A DNA stretch of 6,281 bases from Bacteroidia bacterium (GTDB taxonomy: Bacteria > Bacteroidota > Bacteroidia > Bacteroidales > Azobacteroidaceae). Under the pieces are notes generated by a model. That model had not been told where the DNA came from. It did not search any database and saw only the letters and a list, made by a program, of their open reading frames with translations. Positions 1 through 6,281 of this stretch are shown here, piece after piece. Position numbers and translations under genes: made by a program. Within the stretch, counting starts at the first letter, position 1, and each line of letters begins with the position of its first letter. Location of the stretch: assembly GCA_025996755.1 (NCBI GenBank), contig BNTR01000142.1, positions 1 through 6,281 on the forward strand. Direction: 5' to 3'.

Positions 1-3000
1 GTCGGGAGCATTTTCTTGAAAATAGCCAAGGATGGATTGCAAGGCTGCCAAATCTCTGCGCACGTCGTTGAAAACGGAGCCGTAATGGTTGGCATTCAGG
101 CGGTTATACCAATGCAATTCGCGTTCCATAATGTCCGCCATTGTCGCGTAGAGTTCGATGGCTTTTTCTGTGTTGCCCACCAGTGCCAGGGCATCAGCCA
201 AATCGGCAGATGAATAGTAGTCGAGCGGCACGTTTCTGTCGGGGATAACCTCCAGACAGCGATTGACGACGGCTTCCACCCGTTCTGCATCGCCTTCGCG
301 GGCAAGGGTCATTGCCAATTGCCCAAACGTGATGCGAAATGTGCGCGCCAGACGGCTGCTGTTTTCGTCCATATACAGTTCCTTTTTATCCATATTGCCC
401 CATACATACTTGTGCATCATGTTGTCGTAGCAAATGTCGGAATCCATACTCTTATTCATTTCCACCGGCACTACGCGGTATGCCATACCGTCTTGACGGA
501 AATATTTTTGTAAATTCACATAGCCTTCGTCGCCAACGGTGGCACTAAAATAGATGGGTCGCTTCCAATCGGTATTGTTTTTCAGCATATCAATGACCAT
601 CAATTCCTGCTTGCCCAGATAGTGTTTGGAATTTAAATCGAGCACCATCGCCGGCTGAATGGCGAGATGGTATTTTGCGCTCACCACACCCGATGCACGC
701 GCAGCGGCGGTATCCACGGGGAAAATGAGCGTCTTGGTTGGGATATTGTCCATCTTTCCGTAGCCCGGTATGTTTTTCGTCCGCGGGTCTTCCGATTTGA
801 CCCGATTGAGGGCATTTTCTGCCGTCCAACTTTTGGAATCCCATGGTATCAGGGCAACCGCATCGTGTTTGCCGTTCACATATTCCCAGCGTTTCCAGTC
901 GATGGGCAACGGGGTGGATTCATAAGCCTGCGATTTCATTTGGTCGATATACCAATCCGTTTGCAGATAACTCAGATTGCAGACGCGCACGTCTGTGCGG
1001 TAGCCTTCCACCTCTTGGGCATACCACAGCGGGAATGTGTCGTTGTCGCCATTGGTAAAAATGACGGCGTTAGGTTCGCACGTCGTCAGGTAATTCATAC
1101 CCAAATCGCGTGCCACGAAGCGGTTGGAGCGGTCGTGGTCGTTCCACGTCTGCGACACCATTTGTATAGGGATAAGCAGTGCCAGCACGCTTGCAATAAT
1201 TGCCGAGTGATTTTTCGCCAGATTTAATTTTTCCAAGCCCTTCACGATGCCCACCACGCCGATGCCAATCCAAATGCAAAAGGCATAGAACGAGCCGGCA
1301 TACGCATAATCGCGCTCACGAGGCTGATAGGGCTGCTGATTGAGGTAAAGCAGGATTGCCAAACCCGTCATAAAGAACAGGAAGAAGCATACCCAGAACT
1401 GCTGTGAGCCGTTTTTACCCGACCGTATTTGTACAAAAATACCGAGCAACCCCAGCAGCAACGGCAACATATAGAAGACATTGTGCCCCTTGTTTTTGAC
1501 AATGAAATTGGGCTGTTCATTTTGCGGACCCACGCGCGGCGCATCCAAAAACGGTATTCCGGAAATCCAATTGCCGTTAGACACCTCGCCGTGACCCTGT
1601 ATATCGTTTTGTCTGCCGGCGAAATTCCACATAAAATATCGCCAGTACATAAAATTCACCTGATAGGAAAAGAAATAGCGCAGATTTTCGCCAAAGGTGG
1701 GCTTTTCGACCACTCTTGACCCCATCGAGCCATCCTGCTGCACTTCCGGGATGCGCACTTTTTCGCCTTTGAAGTTCGACCAATTCTTATAGCCCTGCAC
1801 GTGTTCGGCTTTGTTGCTGAACATGCGCGGGAAAAAAGTGTTCAGTTTGTCGATATAAACCACTTCCGTGCGGCGGTTTGCTTCGTAATACCGGTCAGGC
1901 TCGGAGGCATCTTTTTTCGGTATGCGCGCGTAAACGGGACCTTTGTCTTTGTACACAACTTCGCCCTGAGCATTGCGTAGAGGCTCTCCCACGAAGGTTT
2001 GTCCATAAAACAGCGGTGTTGAGCCGTATTGCTCGCGGCTCAAATAGTCACGTATCGTAAAAATGTCCTGCGGCGCATTTTGATTGATAGGCGTGTTGGA
2101 AGTTGCCCTAATCATAATCAGCGCATACGACGAATAGCCAATCGTCATCACCAGCAACCCAACCAAAATCGAGTTCAAAGCAACAGGGCTAACTTTTTTC
2201 GATATAAACAGATAGCCACACAGGGCAATAATCAACAAAATGCCCAGCCACACGCCGCTGCCCATAAAAGGCAGCCCCAGCAGTGCCACCGCCGCGATAA
2301 AGGCAATTTTTGAGGGTTGGAGCTGTTTGGAATTATCGGATGCCTTCATACTTGCCCAAATGCCATAAGCCAAAATGCCAATGATGAGCAGCAGATAGAA
2401 AAACAAACCACTGTTATAGGGCAGATGCAGCGTATTGACGAAGAACAGTTCAAACACCCCCGCCACTTTCACCAAGCCCTGCACCAGTCCGTAGAGCACC
2501 GCCGCCAGAATGCCGAACGAAACCAGCAACGCACCGGCAATACCTTTCCAAGTAGGATTGTGTGTCTTGCGAAAATAATATACCAACACTATCGCCGGGA
2601 TACACAGCAAGTTAAGCAAGTGAATACCAATCGAAATGCCCATCAGATAGGCAATCAAAATGAGCCAACGTCCGGCTTGCGGCTCGTTGGCAACATCCTC
2701 CCATTTCAGCACGAGCCAAAACACCAGCGCAGTCATCAGCGAAGAAAACGCATAGACCTCGCCTTCCACTGCCGAAAACCAAAACGTGTCCGAAAAAGTA
2801 TAAGCCAGCGCACCCACTGCGCCTGCGCCCAAGATGGTAATCAACTGTGCAGTAGTCATTTCCGGCGATTTAGTGGAAACCGTAATCCGTCGCACAAGGT
2901 GCGTAATCGTCCAGAAGAGAAACAAAATCGTGAGCGCACTGAAAATCGCCGACAAGGCATTCAGCCATATCGACACGTGCGCCGCATCGGACGCAAAATG

Positions 3001-3195
3001 CGACATAAGATTGCCCACAAGCATAAACACCGGAGCACCGGGCGGGTGCCCCACCTCCAACTTAAACGCCGACGAGATAAACTCGCTACAATCCCAAAAA
3101 CTCGCCGTCGGCTCAATCGTCAACAGATACACAATCGCCGCTACAGCGAACACCACCCATCCGCAGATGTTATTCAAAAGAGTATATTTCTTCAT
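1..3195 (-). CDS. DUF2723 (GT117-type) polytopic membrane protein, C-terminus cut by window edge
   Basis: An uninterrupted minus-strand frame of 1065 codons starts at the ATG at 3195-3193 (MKKYTLLNN) and has no stop before base 1. Family hallmarks, seen by eye: WDCSEF at residues 34-39 and GHPPGAP at 49-55 in the first extracytoplasmic loop, where GT-C enzymes keep their acidic catalytic residues; SAVEGEVYAF at 141-150; NQNAPQDIFTIRDYL from 371; MYWRYFMWNFAGRQND at 516-531; QPRERDYAYAGSF at 624-636; NGDNDTFPLWY at 715-725. Roughly a dozen hydrophobic segments lie at 10-365 and 566-680. Residues 370-560 and 690 onward look soluble. The tail (about 950-1030) has TPR-like helices. Members I know of are about 1050-1150 residues, so little is probably missing. 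The family is thought to be membrane glycosyltransferases acting on the periplasmic side, possibly in protein O-glycosylation. The substrate cannot be read from sequence. The start is supported by a -7 element about 30 bases upstream. Confidence 0.95.
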   Translation of the reverse strand, partial: MKKYTLLNNICGWVVFAVAAIVYLLTIEPTASFWDCSEFISSAFKLEVGHPPGAPVFMLVGNLMSHFASDAAHVSIWLNALSAIFSALTILFLFWTITHLVRRITVSTKSPEMTTAQLITILGAGAVGALAYTFSDTFWFSAVEGEVYAFSSLMTALVFWLVLKWEDVANEPQAGRWLILIAYLMGISIGIHLLNLLCIPAIVLVYYFRKTHNPTWKGIAGALLVSFGILAAVLYGLVQGLVKVAGVFELFFVNTLHLPYNSGLFFYLLLIIGILAYGIWASMKASDNSKQLQPSKIAFIAAVALLGLPFMGSGVWLGILLIIALCGYLFISKKVSPVALNSILVGLLVMTIGYSSYALIMIRATSNTPINQNAPQDIFTIRDYLSREQYGSTPLFYGQTFVGEPLRNAQGEVVYKDKGPVYARIPKKDASEPDRYYEANRRTEVVYIDKLNTFFPRMFSNKAEHVQGYKNWSNFKGEKVRIPEVQQDGSMGSRVVEKPTFGENLRYFFSYQVNFMYWRYFMWNFAGRQNDIQGHGEVSNGNWISGIPFLDAPRVGPQNEQPNFIVKNKGHNVFYMLPLLLGLLGIFVQIRSGKNGSQQFWVCFFLFFMTGLAILLYLNQQPYQPRERDYAYAGSFYAFCIWIGIGVVGIVKGLEKLNLAKNHSAIIASVLALLIPIQMVSQTWNDHDRSNRFVARDLGMNYLTTCEPNAVIFTNGDNDTFPLWYAQEVEGYRTDVRVCNLSYLQTDWYIDQMKSQAYESTPLPIDWKRWEYVNGKHDAVALIPWDSKSWTAENALNRVKSEDPRTKNIPGYGKMDNIPTKTLIFPVDTAAARASGVVSAKYHLAIQPAMVLDLNSKHYLGKQELMVIDMLKNNTDWKRPIYFSATVGDEGYVNLQKYFRQDGMAYRVVPVEMNKSMDSDICYDNMMHKYVWGNMDKKELYMDENSSRLARTFRITFGQLAMTLAREGDAERVEAVVNRCLEVIPDRNVPLDYYSSADLADALALVGNTEKAIELYATMADIMERELHWYNRLNANHYGSVFNDVRRDLAALQSILGYFQENAPD

Positions 3196-3225
3196 TTGCT
3201 TTTCGTAAAAATTCAAATTTTGGCG

Positions 3226-3233
3226 CAAAGGTA
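3226..3233 (-). promoter_or_regulatory. Bacteroidota -7 element for the DUF2723 gene
   Basis: On the minus strand this reads TACCTTTG, matching the TAnnTTTG consensus of Bacteroidota housekeeping promoters, and it continues into GCGCC. The nearest upstream candidate for the -33 TTTG element is only TTTC (3254-3251, spacer 17), so that half is weak. It lies 30 bases before the ATG, leaving a leader of about 25 bases. It implies that the gene does not depend on transcription from hicBA upstream. Confidence 0.75.
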
Positions 3234-3297
3234 CAAAAAATTTTTGGTTTGAAACTATATTTTCGATATTATTTTTTTGTATACACCCAAATTGGAC

Positions 3298-3489
3298 TTA
3301 TGCAGGCGGTTTAGGTATATCAAGTTGCTTGCATATTAGCACACATAAATCAGAATCAATATCGGGATGGCGTGGTACCATTGTTCTTTTGCCGTTGTTG
3401 TGATTCATATATTTATCGTGCTTTGCACCGTGTTTCACAAAGCCGCAGTTATGGGAATTAAGGAATTGGATGAATTTTGTTCGTTTCAT
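3298..3489 (-). CDS. hicA: HicA-like mRNA-interferase toxin
   Basis: A 63-residue protein (MKRTKFIQFLNSHN start, TAA stop at 3300-3298) with the compact HicA/YcfA double-stranded-RNA-binding-like pattern. An N-terminal helix is followed by C-G-F-V-K-H-G-A-K-H-D-K-Y (15-27), the strand NGKRTMVPRH (32-41), and a final helix ending KQLDIP (54-59). His24 matches the conserved catalytic His of the family's G-x-x-H-x-x-Y motif. HicA toxins cleave mRNA (and tmRNA) and halt translation until bound by HicB. Length is normal for the family (about 60 residues). The frame stays open upstream to 3597, but that extension overlaps hicB and has no family similarity, so the internal ATG at 3489, 16 bases after the hicB stop, is preferred. 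It is the second gene of a two-gene operon with the antitoxin first, the reverse of E. coli hicAB. Activity is inferred, not shown. Confidence 0.85.
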   Translation of the reverse strand: MKRTKFIQFLNSHNCGFVKHGAKHDKYMNHNNGKRTMVPRHPDIDSDLCVLICKQLDIPKPPA

Positions 3490-3505
3490 TTTAATATGAG
3501 TGTTC

Positions 3506-3712
3506 CTAAAATACCATTTCGGCTTCTTCAAGCATTTCGCCCTGCGGATTGTAACATTCTCGGAGGTCTTCCAAATACATTTCCAAAACATCGGCAATAT
3601 TTTCCTTCACCTCGTCAATGCTAAGCCCCTGTGTAAACACCGCGGGCAGTTCCTTCAATTGCCCAATGTAGTAGCCGTCGCGTCCTCTTTTGATAACCAA
3701 TGTAGATTTCAT
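3506..3712 (-). CDS. hicB: Short HicB-like antitoxin
   Basis: A 68-residue protein starting MKSTLVIKRGRDGYYIGQ. The pattern is that of the HicB N-terminal RNase-H-like fold: a strand, then GYYIGQLKELPAVFTQG (13-29, compare the family's 'y.v..PelpG..tqG.t' core), then a helix from about residue 31 (SIDEVKENIADVLEMYLEDL), and an acidic C-terminus. It should bind and neutralise the HicA toxin encoded 16 bases downstream. Many HicB proteins are 110-140 residues and add a ribbon-helix-helix or helix-turn-helix domain for autorepression. None is visible here, since the protein ends soon after the helix. Similar short proteins are sometimes mislabelled as 2-oxoisovalerate dehydrogenase subunits in databases; nothing here supports that enzyme. 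The start is supported by a promoter about 20 bases upstream. The stop is TAG at 3508-3506. Confidence 0.83.
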   Translation of the reverse strand: MKSTLVIKRGRDGYYIGQLKELPAVFTQGLSIDEVKENIADVLEMYLEDLRECYNPQGEMLEEAEMVF

Positions 3713-3731
3713 TGTTTTTGTTTTTATGGCG

Positions 3732-3762
3732 CAAAGGTACTCATAATTTTTTTATCCACCAA
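3732..3762 (-). promoter_or_regulatory. Bacteroidota promoter for hicBA
   Basis: On the minus strand, TACCTTTG at 3739-3732 is a perfect TAnnTTTG -7 element, with TTGG at 3762-3759 as a three-of-four match to the -33 TTTG at a 19-base spacer. Transcription would begin shortly after GCGCC, giving a leader of about 15-20 A/T-rich bases before the hicB ATG at 3712. The promoter interleaves with the divergent promoter of the GT39-like gene. Confidence 0.72.
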
Positions 3763-3770
3763 TTTTTTCA

Positions 3771-3778
3771 TAACTTTG
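3771..3778 (+). promoter_or_regulatory. Bacteroidota -7 element for the GT39-like gene
   Basis: TAACTTTG followed by GCGCCC matches the TAnnTTTG consensus. No convincing -33 TTTG is seen at the expected distance; the region is a run of T with TTTT/TTTA only. The leader to the ATG at 3814 would be about 30 A/T-rich bases without a Shine-Dalgarno sequence, which is normal for this phylum. Confidence 0.68.
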
Positions 3779-3813
3779 CGCCCGAAATTTGAATAAATAG
3801 AAATTTATATAAG

Positions 3814-5793
3814 ATGAAAAAGTACAAGATTAAATCGTTTGAGTTTGATGATTACACGCTGGTTTTGTTGGCGTTGACGCTTATTGCGTTTGTGTTGCGA
3901 GTGTTGAATGTGGGGTATCTCACGCTGTGGGTGGACGAGTATATTCACGTCAATGGGGCGAGTTCGTTTCCCGAACAGCCACTTTGGGGGGCAGACAACA
4001 ATGGTATTTTATACACAATGTTTGTCATTCCGCTTTTCAAACTCTTTGCCGTCAACGAATTTTGGGCGCGATTTCCGAGTGTCGTGTTCGGAACGCTCAC
4101 TATTCCGCTAATTTATTGGTTTGGCAAAAAGTATTTCAACCGCTATATAGGTTTGTTTGCCGCCGTTTTACTTACGTTTTCGCAGTACCACGTTTTTTTG
4201 TCACGTATTGCCCGTTTTTATGCAATTTTCGTGTTTTTCTTTTTGCTGTTTGCCCTGTATTTGGGTAAAACTATGGATGTGAAAAACGAATGGAAACCGA
4301 TAAAAAACAAGTTTTTTGACTATTTGAGATGTACGCCTAAAAATTTGGGGCTTACTGTTGTTTTGCTTTTGTTGTCATTGATTTCCAATCAGATGACTTT
4401 TTTGGTCATCTATTCGATTGGGTTTTATCATTTCGTGCTGTTTTTGGTTCGTCTGTATCGAAAGGAATGCAACTTTTTGTCGCTCAATGCGATTATCACT
4501 TATGGTTTTGTATTTTTTTGTGCGATGACTTTTGTGCCTGCATTTCAAAGTTTCCTCAAAATATTCCTTTTCATTTTGTTTCCGGAAAACTATTGGAACT
4601 TTTTGCCGGAATTAGACCGGCTTAAAGCCTTGATGGAAACCGAGCCGTATAAAACATTCCATTTATATTTGGCGGTGCCGCAGACGGATTATCCACTACT
4701 TTGGATAGCAGGCATTATTGGTTTTGTATGGGCATTTTTTCGCTTCAAAAAAAGTGCGCTTCTCAATTTTTCCCTGTCTGCTGTGCTGTTCTTTCTGATG
4801 AGTTTTATCTATCGCGAACCGTTTCTTCCGCGTTACATCGTCTATCTTTATCCGTTTTTCCTGATTGCCATTGCCGTGATGTTCTATGAAATCGTTGTTT
4901 GGATAAAGCGGAAATATCCGAAGAAAGCAGAGTCATTGGTCTATTTATTGCTCGTGGTGCTCATTTTTCTTACGCCGATTAAGCAATCGTTTACAATGGT
5001 AACTCATCTTAAACACGGACAAGTTGCTCCAAGAGCATTATCAAATTTGTATTTCCCCTATTGGAAAGCAACCTTGAATAACCTCAAACCGCAATTGGGC
5101 GAAAATGACGTGTTGCTCAGCACGATGCCCGTTCACCTGAATTTTTATTTGGGGCGCGATGCGCATTCCTTTCGGCAGCGATTTTACAATCCGGCAAAGT
5201 ATCAATACGAAAATTTGCCGGTCGATACCATTCATCCTAATGCCGCGTCCACGCAAGGTTTGGCAAAATTGTTGCAGGATAACGACCGCGTTTGGTTTGT
5301 TGCAGACTATTATTTCAATGCCAACAATCCACACTCTGACCCCGAAACGAAGGATTATGTGCTTCAGAATATGCGTTTTGAGTTCAATATGAGCAACAAA
5401 TATATATCGGTTTTCTCGTGGAACAAAGAGCGTCCGATTACTCAACCGGCAGCAATGTTTGAATCAGTCAGTTCTGAGAGCCCAAGCTCGTTTCCTTACA
5501 CGGTGCAATTTCCACCGGGAAATTCTGACGTGCAGATGGCTTTGGATGTAGAAGGAATCACGCGCGAAAATGAAATGATGGTCACAATCAACGGCAACAA
5601 GTCTGCCATCCCGCGAGCCACCGGCGAAATTTACAAACAAACCGGCGACAGCCGCAGCAGGCAATACTATATAATACCGGTTCCGCGCCAAATCATACGA
5701 GAGAGCGACAACAAAGTTTCATTTGAATTGAACAGTCGCGGCAAGCAAGATAATGACCGCTTTGTGGTGTATAATGTGCTTTTCTCAGAATGA
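3814..5793 (+). CDS. GT39/ArnT-like membrane glycosyltransferase
   Basis: A 659-residue protein, complete from ATG to TGA. The N-terminal part (about residues 14-388) has ten or more hydrophobic segments. The first periplasmic loop contains LWVDEYIH with the acidic pair D41-E42, the usual catalytic 'DE' position of GT-C enzymes of the PMT/ArnT type. Further family-like features are ARFPS (85-89), SRIARFY (130-136) and PRYIVYLYP (339-347). These enzymes move a sugar from a polyprenyl-phosphate donor to a lipid, protein or glycan on the outer face of the inner membrane. Residues 400-540 form a soluble mixed alpha/beta part (WFVADYY at 494-500), and 560-659 look beta-rich. The donor and acceptor cannot be inferred, and true ArnT function is not claimed. 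The gene diverges from hicBA. Its base composition looks more T-rich than the DUF2723 gene or glnS, which may largely reflect many Phe/Leu codons. Confidence 0.85.
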   Translation: MKKYKIKSFEFDDYTLVLLALTLIAFVLRVLNVGYLTLWVDEYIHVNGASSFPEQPLWGADNNGILYTMFVIPLFKLFAVNEFWARFPSVVFGTLTIPLIYWFGKKYFNRYIGLFAAVLLTFSQYHVFLSRIARFYAIFVFFFLLFALYLGKTMDVKNEWKPIKNKFFDYLRCTPKNLGLTVVLLLLSLISNQMTFLVIYSIGFYHFVLFLVRLYRKECNFLSLNAIITYGFVFFCAMTFVPAFQSFLKIFLFILFPENYWNFLPELDRLKALMETEPYKTFHLYLAVPQTDYPLLWIAGIIGFVWAFFRFKKSALLNFSLSAVLFFLMSFIYREPFLPRYIVYLYPFFLIAIAVMFYEIVVWIKRKYPKKAESLVYLLLVVLIFLTPIKQSFTMVTHLKHGQVAPRALSNLYFPYWKATLNNLKPQLGENDVLLSTMPVHLNFYLGRDAHSFRQRFYNPAKYQYENLPVDTIHPNAASTQGLAKLLQDNDRVWFVADYYFNANNPHSDPETKDYVLQNMRFEFNMSNKYISVFSWNKERPITQPAAMFESVSSESPSSFPYTVQFPPGNSDVQMALDVEGITRENEMMVTINGNKSAIPRATGEIYKQTGDSRSRQYYIIPVPRQIIRESDNKVSFELNSRGKQDNDRFVVYNVLFSE

Positions 5794-5813
5794 TTATTTA
5801 TCAGAAAAATTTG

Positions 5814-5821
5814 TACCTTTG
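5814..5821 (+). promoter_or_regulatory. Bacteroidota -7 element for glnS
   Basis: TACCTTTG followed by GCGG matches TAnnTTTG. It begins 20 bases after the stop of the GT39-like gene and 28 bases before the glnS ATG. No clear -33 TTTG lies at a 19-20 base spacer. Any -33 contact would fall at or inside the 3' end of the upstream gene. No terminator hairpin is visible between the genes, so read-through into glnS is possible as well. Confidence 0.7.
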
Positions 5822-5841
5822 CGGTCAAAAAAAACGCAATT

Positions 5842-6281
5842 ATGGCTATCGAAAGTGAAAAAAGCCTCAATTTTATTGAGACGTATGTGAAAGAGGACTT
5901 GGAAGCGGGCAAAAACAGCAATCGCGTGCAGACGCGCTTCCCGCCCGAACCCAACGGCTACCTCCATATCGGGCACGCCAAAGCCATCTGTATGGATTTT
6001 GGTATCGCCCAGAAATACAGCGGCGTGTGCAATCTGCGCTTCGACGACACCAACCCGTCGAAAGAGGACGTGGAGTATGTGGATGCCATCAAGGAGGACA
6101 TCCAATGGTTGGGTTTCAGTTGGAAAAACATCTATTTTGCCTCCGATTATTTCCAAAAATTGTGGGATTTTGCCGTTGCCCTCATCAAAGAGGGCAAAGC
6201 CTACGTGGACGAGCAATCGTCTGAAGACATCGCGAAGCAAAAGGGCACGCCCACGCAAGCGGGCACGGATTCGCCCTACCG
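5842..6281 (+). CDS. glnS: Glutaminyl-tRNA synthetase, N-terminal part (cut by window edge)
   Basis: The frame opens with ATG ([13 protein letters not shown]) and runs 146 full codons to the window edge. It holds the class I synthetase catalytic start: [18 protein letters not shown] at 32-49 with the HIGH signature at 42-45, then [13 protein letters not shown] at 64-76 and a QWLGF segment at 88-92. Glutaminyl-type enzymes carry [14 protein letters not shown], while bacterial glutamyl enzymes usually read differently around HIGH, so GlnRS is preferred over GltX. By recall, the alignment with E. coli GlnS is nearly continuous, including GT-x-TQ-x-G near residues 135-141. The enzyme charges tRNA-Gln with glutamine in the cytosol. 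The missing part should contain the KMSK-type loop and the anticodon-binding beta-barrels. The start is supported by the upstream -7 element and by matching the N-terminal length of known GlnRS. Confidence 0.95.
   Translation, partial: MAIESEKSLNFIETYVKEDLEAGKNSNRVQTRFPPEPNGYLHIGHAKAICMDFGIAQKYSGVCNLRFDDTNPSKEDVEYVDAIKEDIQWLGFSWKNIYFASDYFQKLWDFAVALIKEGKAYVDEQSSEDIAKQKGTPTQAGTDSPY

Larger units (their letters stand above)
3728..3782. repeat. Inverted repeat formed by the two divergent -7/start regions
   Basis: The left arm GGCGCAAAGGTA (3728-3739) and right arm TAACTTTGCGCC (3771-3782) are reverse complements at 11 of 12 positions, separated by 31 bases. Each arm contains the -7 element of one of the diverging genes. 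The symmetry may simply reflect two copies of the same promoter consensus pointing apart, or it could serve as a shared operator. The sequence does not decide between these. Confidence 0.6.

Noticed and set aside
667..1227. A plus-strand open frame of 186 codons
   Set aside because: It is antisense to the soluble part of the DUF2723 gene, whose motifs (for example NGDNDTFPLWY) are clear on the other strand. It lacks a promoter or family resemblance.
2317..3252. A plus-strand open frame of 311 codons, rich in Gln, Arg, His and Asn
   Set aside because: It lies antisense to the DUF2723 gene, codon positions in register with it, and its low-complexity polar composition is the complement of hydrophobic membrane codons. 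It shows no recognisable domain.
3196..3297. A possible terminator between hicA and the DUF2723 gene
   Set aside because: The region is A/T-rich with runs of T and A, but there is no G/C-rich stem-loop followed by a T tract on the minus strand.
3490..3597. An N-terminal extension of hicA by 36 codons in the same frame
   Set aside because: It would overlap hicB in another frame, adds residues that do not resemble HicA, and makes the toxin longer than the family norm. The ATG at 3489 fits the family start.
3793..3808. A small hairpin ATAAAT-AGAA-ATTTAT in the leader of the GT39-like gene
   Set aside because: It has only six A/T pairs, too weak to call a regulatory structure, and such palindromes are expected by chance in A/T-rich leaders.
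5041..5445. A minus-strand open frame of 134 codons inside the GT39-like gene
   Set aside because: It is antisense to the soluble C-terminal part of a coherent 659-residue protein, with no independent support.
5794..6258. A minus-strand open frame of 154 codons
   Set aside because: It is antisense to the unmistakable GlnRS catalytic domain and to the glnS promoter.

Overview
The window looks like chromosomal DNA from a member of the Bacteroidota, probably a Bacteroidales-like lineage. Three things point there. Four start regions carry the Bacteroidota -7 promoter element TAnnTTTG, each followed by GCG. Start codons lack purine-rich Shine-Dalgarno sequences and sit behind A/T-rich leaders. 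The largest protein belongs to the DUF2723 family, which is typical of this phylum. No tRNA, rRNA, CRISPR array, insertion sequence or phage gene was seen.

Layout. Positions 1-3195, minus strand: a very long uninterrupted reading frame (1065 codons, with no stop before the window edge) encoding a DUF2723 polytopic membrane protein of the GT-C type (glycosyltransferase family 117 in current naming). It occupies half the window, and all plus-strand reading frames across it are antisense shadows. Positions 3298-3712, minus strand: a compact two-gene toxin-antitoxin module, a short HicB-like antitoxin followed after 16 bases by a HicA-like mRNA-interferase toxin. Positions 3814-5793, plus strand: a 659-residue GT39/ArnT-like membrane glycosyltransferase with a large C-terminal extracytoplasmic part. 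Positions 5842-6281, plus strand: the first 146 codons of glutaminyl-tRNA synthetase (glnS), cut by the window edge.

How it fits together. Two unrelated-in-sequence GT-C-fold membrane enzymes, which in their families transfer sugars from lipid-linked donors on the periplasmic side, flank the hicBA module. hicBA and the GT39-like gene are divergently transcribed from a 101-bp gap in which the two -7 elements form an 11-of-12 inverted repeat. The DUF2723 gene has its own promoter downstream of hicA, and glnS has its own promoter directly after the GT39-like stop codon, so each transcription unit appears independently started. A common glycosylation pathway for the two membrane proteins is plausible, but the sequence does not prove it.

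No clearly unprecedented system is visible. The items most worth a second look are the very short HicB with no visible DNA-binding domain, the symmetric divergent promoters, the TPR-like tail on the DUF2723 protein, and the beta-rich tail on the GT39-like enzyme.
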